Positions 32,398 through 39,006 of a stretch of DNA of 39,006 nt are shown one piece after another. How positions within the stretch are numbered: position 1 is the stretch's first letter; each line of letters starts with the position of its first letter. The notes below the pieces were generated by a model. The model was given only the letters and a program-made list of their open reading frames with translations, ran no database searches and had not been told where the DNA came from. The DNA lies in contig JAJUGB010000007.1 in the NCBI GenBank assembly GCA_029268595.1, positions 1 to 39,006 of the forward strand. Direction: 5' to 3'. The position numbers and the translations under genes were made by a program. The stretch comes from Alcaligenaceae bacterium (GTDB lineage: Bacteria > Pseudomonadota > Gammaproteobacteria > Burkholderiales > Burkholderiaceae_B).

Positions 32398-33852
32398 ATG
32401 GCGTCGGTGCAGCAAGTCTTTCTGGAGTATTGGCCGCATTTCATTTTTATATTGACTGTTGCGGCGGCTGCGACGGCGGCCATCCATGCAGCGATGAGCA
32501 AGACCGATGTGCGAGCAGCCATTGGATGGGTGGGAATAATACTGTTTTCGCCTCTGTTCGGCGCGTTTCTGTATTTGATTGCGGGTGTTAACCGGGTCAG
32601 GCGCGACCAGATCTCGCAGCTACGCGATAAGTCCCTCAAAGACTATGCCACTCGCGACGATTCGCCTGTCGAAGATGTCGCGCTCCACAGCGCCCCTCAT
32701 TTCCGTTCGTTAAAGACGTTGGGGGACGCCGTAAGCCGCTTTCCTCTTCGAGGAGGCAATCATATTCGGGTATTTTCCGGAGGCGATGAGGCCTACCCGG
32801 CCATGTTGGAGGCCATAGAGACAGCGAGCCGGTCCATTGCTTTGCAAAGCTACATTTTTGACAATGACACGGTGGGACGTCAGTTCGCCGCCGCGCTCAA
32901 ACGCGCGCACGACCGGGGCGTGCAGGTGCGGGTGCTGATTGACGCAATTGGGGCAAAGTATTCGCGTCCCCGGATTGTTCCGCTCCTGCGCAGAAGCGGC
33001 ATACGTACTGCCCTGTTCATGACCAACCCATTGGGGCTTCGCATGCCCTACGCCAACCTTCGCAGTCACCGCAAGATACTCGTCGTCGATGGATGCGTCG
33101 GATTCACGGGAGGGATGAATATCCGGGAGGGGTTTGTTTCGTCCGTGGCAGGAGACAAAATGGCGGGCGACACGCATTTTCGGCTGGAGGGACCGGTCGT
33201 TCTGCAATTAATGTCCGTGTTCGCCCAGGATTGGGAATTCACCACGCACGAGATTTTGACCTTCGATACCTGGTGTTGCGATGTGTGGAAGCCTCCGCAG
33301 CCATTAGTGCCCGCGCGGTGCATCCGTTCCGGCCCTGACCGCTCGATGCTAAGCACCCACAACATGCTTCTTGGCGCATTCGCTGTTGCTCAGTCGCATA
33401 TTCGCATTCAGTCGCCGTATTTTTTGCCCGACACTGTGCTATTAGGTGCGCTGAACACCGCCGCCCGGCGGGGTGTGACCGTGGATATCGTCGTACCGGG
33501 CAAAAATAACTTGCGCCTGGTTAATTACGCGATGACAGCCCAACTCGACCAGGTGATACGCAGCGGCTGCCGCGTTTGGCGCACGAGGGGCAATTTCAAC
33601 CACTCGAAGCTAATCACCATCGATGGAAGTTGGTCGTATATCGGGTCTTCAAACCTCGACCCTAGAAGCTTGCGATTGAATTTCGAACTGGATGTGGAAA
33701 TTTACAGCACCGAGCTTGCGGGCCAGCTGGAGAAACTCATCGACAGAGAAATTGCCAACGCCGACGCTGTGACTCTGGATTATCTCGCTGGACAACACTT
33801 TTTGAAGCGTTTGCGCAACAAGGTCATTTGGCTGGCCAGCCCCTATCTATAA
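32398..33852 (+). CDS. clsA: Cardiolipin synthase (ClsA type)
   Basis: This 484-residue inner-membrane phospholipase-D-family enzyme joins two phosphatidylglycerols to cardiolipin and glycerol. Two N-terminal membrane helices (about residues 10-32 and 40-63) precede the first HKD motif, with His224, Lys226 and Asp231 (SHRKILVVDG), and the second, with His402 and Lys404 (NHSKLITIDG). Its length matches E. coli ClsA (486). The ribosome site before the ATG is weak. A second PLD-type gene follows 62 bp downstream, so the two probably form a phospholipid-remodelling unit. Confidence 0.93.
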   Translation: MASVQQVFLEYWPHFIFILTVAAAATAAIHAAMSKTDVRAAIGWVGIILFSPLFGAFLYLIAGVNRVRRDQISQLRDKSLKDYATRDDSPVEDVALHSAPHFRSLKTLGDAVSRFPLRGGNHIRVFSGGDEAYPAMLEAIETASRSIALQSYIFDNDTVGRQFAAALKRAHDRGVQVRVLIDAIGAKYSRPRIVPLLRRSGIRTALFMTNPLGLRMPYANLRSHRKILVVDGCVGFTGGMNIREGFVSSVAGDKMAGDTHFRLEGPVVLQLMSVFAQDWEFTTHEILTFDTWCCDVWKPPQPLVPARCIRSGPDRSMLSTHNMLLGAFAVAQSHIRIQSPYFLPDTVLLGALNTAARRGVTVDIVVPGKNNLRLVNYAMTAQLDQVIRSGCRVWRTRGNFNHSKLITIDGSWSYIGSSNLDPRSLRLNFELDVEIYSTELAGQLEKLIDREIANADAVTLDYLAGQHFLKRLRNKVIWLASPYL

Positions 33853-33914
33853 ACAAACGCATACTTGGCGAATAATGCTCGCTTGTCTCCCGCCAATAGG
33901 ATGTCAGGAAAAAA

Positions 33915-35468
33915 ATGGGAAAAGCTGTTTGGTGCGGCCTGCTACGCTGGTTTACCTGCCTGGGACTGGTCGTGGGCCTGGCAGCCTGTGCGCCGCTTCC
34001 ACCGTTACAAGGTCGTTCGGTTTCCTATGCTTATACGGACACCAGCGATACCAGTTTGGGCAGGGCTGTAGAGGCGCTGGCACGTAATCATCCGGGCGAA
34101 TCCGGGATAGTGCCACTAACCAGCGGGGGAGACGCGTTTTCCAGCCGCATCCTGTTGGCGGACGCCGCCGAGCGCTCTTTAGATATCCAGTATTACATCT
34201 GGCACAACGACATGGCCGGAACGCTCATGTTCGATGCCGTACGCCGTGCGGCAGACCGCGGCGTGCGAGTGCGTTTGCTGCTCGACGATAACAATACGCA
34301 GGATTTGGACGCGGTACTCGCGGCTCTGGACACTCATCCCAATATCGAAGTGCGCCTTTTCAATCCTTTTATGCGCCGTGATTGGCGCATTCTGGATTAT
34401 CTGACTGATTTTCCCCGCCTCAATCGGCGCATGCACAATAAATCCTTCACAGCCGATAACCAGGCCACCATAGTGGGCGGCCGCAACATCGGAGACGAGT
34501 ATTTTGGCGCGGGTCAGGAGTTTTTGTTCATCGACCTGGATGTCCTCGCCATCGGGCCGGTGGTTCGCGACGTTTCTGCTGATTTCGACCGCTATTGGGC
34601 CAGTGGTTCTTCTTACCCCGCAAGCCGCATCATCAGCCCTGTCGAGGGCTACGAGTTGGAACAAGTAGCACAGGCTGCCGAACGCCTGCGAAAAGAGCCG
34701 CGGTCCAAGGAGTACCGGGACGCCCTCGAGCGCCTGCCCTTCGTACGCGACCTTCTGGGCGGTTCATTGCGTTTCGAATGGGCCAAGACACATATGGTCA
34801 GTGACGATCCGGCCAAGGGGTTGGGACTTGCCGAAGACCACGAGATGCTGCCTCAGAAGTTGGGCCGGATACTAGGTCGGCCACAGCGTGAACTGTATAT
34901 GGTGTCTTCTTACTTCGTGCCGACTCGCGCCGGAGTGGAGTATCTGACGGGTCTTGCTCGACAAGGCGTAAAAATCACCATTCTCACGAACTCTCTCGAA
35001 GCCACCGACGTAGCCGCCGTGCACGCCGGGTACGAGAAACGGCGCAAGCCGCTGCTGGAGGCAGGCATTGTTCTGTACGAGACCAAGCGCATGGCCTCCG
35101 GGGTCTCGTTCCGAGATCGAGGCCTCACGGGCAGTTCAGCATCCAGTCTGCACGCCAAAACCATCTCTGTTGATGGCGCCCGTAGCTTTGTGGGCTCGTT
35201 CAATTTCGACCCAAGGTCTGCTGAATTGAATACGGAGATGGGCTTGGCCATTGACAGCGTATGGATGGCCCAACAGCTGCCACGTACCATTGCCCGCAAC
35301 ATTCGCGAAACCGCTTATCGCGTGCGCCTGAACGACGAGGGCGATCTGGAATGGGTCGAGTACCGCGACGGCCAGCAGATCGTGCACGACTCCGAGCCGG
35401 GAGTCAGCCTATGGCGGCGGCTGGGGGTGTCCTTCTTGTCTCGTCTTCCTATTGAGTGGCTTTTGTAG
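33915..35468 (+). CDS. PLD-family lipoprotein, ClsC/YmdC-like cardiolipin synthase
   Basis: This 517-residue protein begins with a lipoprotein signal (GLVVGLAAC, lipobox Leu-Ala-Ala-Cys around residues 22-25), which predicts a lipid anchor outside the inner membrane. Two HKD motifs follow: His174/Lys176 in MHNKSFTAD and His413/Lys415 in LHAKTISVD. Sequence features such as SLDIQYYIWHNDMAG and VGGRNIGDEYFG are typical of the ClsC group, which makes cardiolipin from phosphatidylglycerol and phosphatidylethanolamine. E. coli ClsC is not a lipoprotein, so the export signal is a difference to note. AGGA precedes the ATG by 6 nt. Confidence 0.88.
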   Translation: MGKAVWCGLLRWFTCLGLVVGLAACAPLPPLQGRSVSYAYTDTSDTSLGRAVEALARNHPGESGIVPLTSGGDAFSSRILLADAAERSLDIQYYIWHNDMAGTLMFDAVRRAADRGVRVRLLLDDNNTQDLDAVLAALDTHPNIEVRLFNPFMRRDWRILDYLTDFPRLNRRMHNKSFTADNQATIVGGRNIGDEYFGAGQEFLFIDLDVLAIGPVVRDVSADFDRYWASGSSYPASRIISPVEGYELEQVAQAAERLRKEPRSKEYRDALERLPFVRDLLGGSLRFEWAKTHMVSDDPAKGLGLAEDHEMLPQKLGRILGRPQRELYMVSSYFVPTRAGVEYLTGLARQGVKITILTNSLEATDVAAVHAGYEKRRKPLLEAGIVLYETKRMASGVSFRDRGLTGSSASSLHAKTISVDGARSFVGSFNFDPRSAELNTEMGLAIDSVWMAQQLPRTIARNIRETAYRVRLNDEGDLEWVEYRDGQQIVHDSEPGVSLWRRLGVSFLSRLPIEWLL

Positions 35469-35504
35469 CGAAAGCAACACTTCCAACAGTTAATCGCTAC
35501 ACCG

Positions 35505-35554
35505 CTATGCCAGTGGAAACCGCAACGCCTCTGCTCCGGTTTTCACTGGCATAG
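35505..35554. repeat. 18-bp inverted repeat (strong hairpin)
   Basis: The arms at 35505-35522 and 35537-35554 pair over 18 bp, with one G-T wobble and a 14-nt loop. No T run follows on either strand. It lies between the ClsC-like gene and the DUF4142 gene. Confidence 0.85.
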
Positions 35555-35600
35555 GGATTGCTGCACCCTGAGATCGTGTCATCCGTCAGGAGTCCGGTCT

Positions 35601-36131
35601 ATGTCTATTGCTCATCTGTTTAGTGCTGTGGTCCTTGGTTGCGCCTACGTGCTCGCCTCGACTGCCGGGGCGGCCGCTGATCTCGATAAGAGCGACGCCG
35701 AGTTCATGCAGAAGGCCGCTCTTTCCGGGATGATGGAAATAGAAGCCAGCCAGCTGGCGAAATCCGCAGCTCAGTCACCCAACGTCAAGGCCTATGCCGA
35801 GCAGATGATCCGCGACCATACAGCCGTCGCCAAGCTGCAAAACGAGCTTGCGCTGCAGAAGGACATTGTGCTGCCCAAAACGCTCAGCCCAGATGTCACC
35901 GCCCGCATTGATCAGTTGCGTGATCTCCAAGGTGAAGCCTTCGACCGGACGTACATCCAGCAGTTCGGGGTAGCGGCTCATGAGGAAGCCGTGGGCTTGT
36001 TCGAATACGCATCACGCAGTTCCGTGGACGTGGACATAAAGGCCTTTGCCGCGCAAACGCTGCCTGCCTTGCGTGGCCACTTGCAGATGGCGCAGACCTT
36101 GCAAGAGCAGCTGCTGAAAGATGGCAAGTGA
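35601..36131 (+). CDS. DUF4142 exported helical protein
   Basis: This 176-residue protein has a signal peptide (about 27 residues ending AGAAADL) and then a ferritin-like helical domain of the DUF4142 family (DAEFMQKAALSGMMEIEASQLA, AEQMIRDHTAV, FAAQTLPALRGHLQMAQTL). These periplasmic proteins are common in stress-response regions of proteobacteria, and their function is unknown. AGGAG lies 8 nt before the ATG. The hairpin at 35505-35554 is upstream. Confidence 0.88.
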   Translation: MSIAHLFSAVVLGCAYVLASTAGAAADLDKSDAEFMQKAALSGMMEIEASQLAKSAAQSPNVKAYAEQMIRDHTAVAKLQNELALQKDIVLPKTLSPDVTARIDQLRDLQGEAFDRTYIQQFGVAAHEEAVGLFEYASRSSVDVDIKAFAAQTLPALRGHLQMAQTLQEQLLKDGK

Positions 36132-36189
36132 ACCTGCATTTTTAACCCTCACTCTTTCAACCACCACACAAACAACGCCAAGGACGAAA

Positions 36190-36705
36190 ATGACAGCGAC
36201 AGCGACCGGAATGCCCAAGGGCCGCGCCTGGTTTGCGGACGAGAGCGCCGCACGCAAGGCAGTGCAGATGGCCCTGCCTCTGATAGAACGGGCCATGCAA
36301 GAAAAAGAAGTCGGAGAAAGCGGTTTTCTTTACATTGTCATCATGGATCCGGCCTCGCAGCCGGGTGTGGACGAATTCGAGGCTTCCATTCTCTACGAGC
36401 ATGCGGTGGGTGACCGCAGCAAATGGGACGCCGATTATGCTCGCTTTGCTCGCGACAAGGCGCGGGTAGTGTGGCGGACCGGAAGGGATGGGCATTCCAT
36501 ACGAGCGGTCTCGCCCCATCTGTTGACTTCCAGCGATTGCGGTATTTGGGGCGCCATCTGCCTGGACGGCATCGTCGTGGGCGTGAGCGGCTGCAATCCC
36601 TGGTATGACGAAGCGTTGGCCGGCAGTATTGCCTATTGCTTTCGAGCCATCGCGAAAGCACGCGCAATAAAGCAGCCAGAAACACCCCGGCTGGCTGATC
36701 TCTGA
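36190..36705 (+). CDS. Uncharacterised protein, possibly GlcG/HbpS-like
   Basis: This 171-residue soluble protein is not firmly recognised. The segment GIVVGVSGCNPWYDEALAGSIAYCFRAIAKA resembles the glycine-rich end of GlcG/HbpS haem- or corrinoid-binding domains, where a GVSG turn precedes a helix. The N-terminal SAARKAVQMALPLIERAM also fits the first helix of that fold. This is a weak likeness only. The start at 36190 has AGGA 5 nt upstream; an in-frame ATG at 36121 lies inside the DUF4142 gene. The ABC exporter gene begins 17 bp after it, so co-transcription is likely. Confidence 0.65.
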   Translation: MTATATGMPKGRAWFADESAARKAVQMALPLIERAMQEKEVGESGFLYIVIMDPASQPGVDEFEASILYEHAVGDRSKWDADYARFARDKARVVWRTGRDGHSIRAVSPHLLTSSDCGIWGAICLDGIVVGVSGCNPWYDEALAGSIAYCFRAIAKARAIKQPETPRLADL

Positions 36706-36722
36706 AGGCCCAGACGCGCGGC

Positions 36723-39006
36723 ATGGATGGTGAAGTAGATAGCTCCATATTGCCCGAGAAGATAACGGCGAAGCTGGCCCGGCGTGAAGTCATGCGCACG
36801 TTGGGTAAAGCCTTGTGGCGCTTCCGATGGCGCACCTTGGCGGCTCTGGCCTTACTGGTTTCGGCCAAACTGTTGATGGTGGCGGTGCCGGTTGCGCTCA
36901 AGCACATCGTGGACGCGCTCGGCGATCCCCGCGTCGCCGTCGTCCCGGTCTTCCTACTCGTGGGTTACGCAGTTTTGCGTTTCGCCGGCGGGCTGTTCAC
37001 CGAACTGCGCGATATGGTGTTTGCGTTGGTGACGCATACGACGATCGCCGACTTTACTCTGCGGATGTTCAACCACCTGCAAAGTCTGAGTGTCCGGTTC
37101 CATACCGGCAGGCAAACTGGCGTACTGGCGCGTGATCTGGAACGGGGCACTGCAGGGGTGGGCTTCCTGCTCACCGCTTTCCTCTTTACAGTGCTTCCGA
37201 CTCTGGTGGAAATCGTCGCCGTAGTCACTATCTTGATCTTGGGCTACAGCCTTGGCTTCGCTTGGATAGTGACCGCCACCTTCATCCTTTACGCGGTCTT
37301 TACTGCTTATTTCACCGAGAAGCGCATTTTCTATCAGCGGCGGCTCAACGAGCTGGACTCCCGAGCCAGCGGTCAGCTAGTCGATAGCCTGCTGAACTTC
37401 GAAAGTGTGAAGTATTACGCCAGTACGGATGTGGAAACGCGCCGGCTCGGGGGGACGCTCAGACGCTGGATCGCCGTCGCCATAGAGAACCAGAAGGCGC
37501 TGTCCCGCCTCCACGTCGGGCAGAGCGCGATTATTGGCTTCGGTGTGGCGGGTGTCATGCTGCTGGCTGGCAGCAAAGTCGTGCAGGGCGAGATGACGGT
37601 AGGCGATCTTGTGCTGGTCAACGCCTACATGATTCAGATCTGTCTGCCGCTAAATACGTTGGGCGTAATGTTCCGCCAGGTACGAGAGGCACTGATCAGT
37701 GCCGAACGTATGGCGAACCTGCTGCGTCTTCCGGTGGAAATGGATCCGGAAAAGCCCATGCCACCATTGCAACTGAGCGAAGGTGAAGTGCGATTCATTG
37801 ACGTCAGTTTCGGTTACGAGCCGGGCCGCCCCATATTGCACAAGGTGGACTTCACAATAGCTCCCGGGCAGACCGTCGCGGTAGTGGGTGGGAGTGGGTC
37901 GGGGAAATCCACATTGGCGCGCCTGCTGTTGAGATTTTATGACGCGCAGTCGGGCAGCATCTTGATAGACGGGCAGGACATCAAGAGCGTCAGCCAGGCC
38001 AGCCTGCGCGAAGCAGTAGGCATCGTGCCCCAGGACACGACCTTGTTCAATAACACCATCGGCTACAACATTGCCTATGGTCGTCGGGGATCTACACGTG
38101 AAGAGGTGATTGAGGCGGCAAAAGCGGCTTGCGTGCATGACTTCATCATGAGCTTGCCGGCGCAGTATGAAACGCGGGTGGGCGAGCGGGGCGTCCGGCT
38201 TTCCGGGGGAGAAAGGCAACGTATCGCGATCGCGCGAACGCTACTCAAGAACCCGTCCATTCTCATCTTCGACGAAGCCACCTCGGCATTGGACTCCCGT
38301 ACGGAACAAGCCATACAGACCCAGCTTGATGCCATTTCCCAGGGACGAACCACCTTGGTCATCGCGCACCGGCTGTCCACCATCGTCGATGCCGACCTCA
38401 TACTCGTTATGGAGCAGGGACGCGTCGTAGAGCGCGGGAGGCACGCCGACCTGTTACGCGACAACAAGCTCTACGCGCATATGTGGCGTCTGCAGCTGCA
38501 GCAAGACAAGTTGGAGCAAGAAGGCAGCCGGTTGACGGCACAACCCGTTAACCTGCTGGCGGTCGTTGCCGGCATGCTGGACCACATCCGGCCGCTGGCA
38601 GAAGAAAAGGGCATACACCTTTACACCATGACGGGCCCCGAAACCGTCCGGGTGACTGCCGACCCGAGTGTTCTGCAGCAGTTGGTATGGGAGCTATGCA
38701 TCAACGCCATTGTTGCCACCTCGGTCGGGGGCCGAATCGCGTTGCGCCTCGAGAAGGAGGGCGGGGCGGCTCGCCTGAGCATTACCGATGAGAGGCCGCC
38801 GCCCAGGCAAGCGGCATCCATAGAAGAAGAGACCTGGCAGGTGAATGCCCTGCATGTGCCTCCGGATCCGGTCCGCATGAACGCACTGATCGAGCAGATG
38901 GGAGGACGTCTGATTGTCGTGCCCCCGCAGACAGGCACGGGCATGACCTACATCATCGAGCTTCCCTTGAGAGCTGTCGCTTCGCTGGCCCCGCGGGTCT
39001 CGGACA
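36723..39006 (+). CDS. Atm1/HMT1-type ABC exporter fused to a histidine-kinase-like GHKL ATPase domain, partial
   Basis: 761 residues are visible and the frame is still open at the window end. Residues 25-330 form an exporter membrane domain of about six helices. Residues 350-585 form the ATPase domain: Walker A GGSGSGKST (389-397), signature LSGGERQ (493-499), Walker B ILIFDEA (513-519) and switch His549. All are intact, and the sequence SVKYYASTDVE is typical of the mitochondrial-type Atm1 group. After a charged linker, residues 605-750 resemble a sensor-kinase catalytic domain: an N-box-like LVWELCINAIVATS with Asn661, a G1-box position with Asp689 but no following glycines, and a G2-like GTGMTYIIELPL. 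No phospho-accepting dimerisation helix is seen. The ATG at 36723 has only a weak ribosome site. Confidence 0.88.
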   Translation, partial: MDGEVDSSILPEKITAKLARREVMRTLGKALWRFRWRTLAALALLVSAKLLMVAVPVALKHIVDALGDPRVAVVPVFLLVGYAVLRFAGGLFTELRDMVFALVTHTTIADFTLRMFNHLQSLSVRFHTGRQTGVLARDLERGTAGVGFLLTAFLFTVLPTLVEIVAVVTILILGYSLGFAWIVTATFILYAVFTAYFTEKRIFYQRRLNELDSRASGQLVDSLLNFESVKYYASTDVETRRLGGTLRRWIAVAIENQKALSRLHVGQSAIIGFGVAGVMLLAGSKVVQGEMTVGDLVLVNAYMIQICLPLNTLGVMFRQVREALISAERMANLLRLPVEMDPEKPMPPLQLSEGEVRFIDVSFGYEPGRPILHKVDFTIAPGQTVAVVGGSGSGKSTLARLLLRFYDAQSGSILIDGQDIKSVSQASLREAVGIVPQDTTLFNNTIGYNIAYGRRGSTREEVIEAAKAACVHDFIMSLPAQYETRVGERGVRLSGGERQRIAIARTLLKNPSILIFDEATSALDSRTEQAIQTQLDAISQGRTTLVIAHRLSTIVDADLILVMEQGRVVERGRHADLLRDNKLYAHMWRLQLQQDKLEQEGSRLTAQPVNLLAVVAGMLDHIRPLAEEKGIHLYTMTGPETVRVTADPSVLQQLVWELCINAIVATSVGGRIALRLEKEGGAARLSITDERPPPRQAASIEEETWQVNALHVPPDPVRMNALIEQMGGRLIVVPPQTGTGMTYIIELPLRAVASLAPRVSD

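Overview
The window looks like a chromosomal segment of a betaproteobacterium, most likely Alcaligenaceae (Bordetella/Pusillimonas/Alcaligenes relatives). The basis is moderately high GC, the nicotinate genes most like those of Pseudomonas and Bordetella, an ABC importer/meta-cleavage cluster typical of aromatic-degrading Burkholderiales, and isolated tRNA-Arg(TCT) and tRNA-His(GTG) genes. I see no insertion sequence, prophage, integrase, rRNA or CRISPR array. The taxonomic call is inference from gene content only.

Left part (1-8.5 kb): a MocR-type regulator cut by the window edge, a PaaI-like thioesterase, then a nicotinate-type upper pathway. A minus-strand operon carries nicC (6-hydroxynicotinate 3-monooxygenase), nicA ([2Fe-2S] subunit) and a NicB-like protein. 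The last joins a degenerate molybdopterin-type domain to three c-type haem domains. Facing away from this operon is a second, intact molybdopterin subunit without haems. The shared intergenic region holds a near-perfect 20-bp palindrome and two related half-sites that look like operators. No ring-cleavage gene for 2,5-dihydroxypyridine is in the window.

Middle (8.5-25.1 kb): an outer-membrane phospholipase A with an N-terminal extension, tRNA-Arg preceded by a 14-bp tandem repeat array, a DUF2007 protein, and a FadR-type GntR regulator. The regulator is divergent from a long catabolic cluster with a good sigma-70 promoter. The cluster holds a type I extradiol dioxygenase, a class-II-aldolase-fold decarboxylase, 2-hydroxymuconic semialdehyde dehydrogenase, 4-oxalocrotonate decarboxylase, 2-oxopent-4-enoate hydratase, acylating acetaldehyde dehydrogenase and 4-hydroxy-2-oxovalerate aldolase. 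A five-gene branched-chain-type ABC importer follows. The order and families match the chimeric meta-pathway described for 2,3-dihydroxybenzoate (dhb genes of Pseudomonas reinekei MT1). A VanA-like Rieske oxygenase on the opposite strand and an arylformamidase-like hydrolase flank it and may feed it.

Right part (25.1-39 kb): bioA-bioF-bioD plus a malonyl-CoA-synthetase-like ligase; a cold shock protein; a DUF378 membrane protein; a possible SOS-controlled pair of small genes behind a strong LexA box; tRNA-His; two phospholipase-D-type cardiolipin synthase genes; a DUF4142 protein; an unrecognised 171-residue protein; and, cut by the window end, an Atm1-type ABC exporter whose C-terminus is fused to a histidine-kinase-like (GHKL) ATPase domain.

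The most unusual items are the ABC exporter-GHKL fusion, the two molybdopterin-type nicotinate dehydrogenase subunits with complementary losses, the LexA-box small operon, the tandem array in front of tRNA-Arg, and a LivF protein with a changed Walker A lysine.
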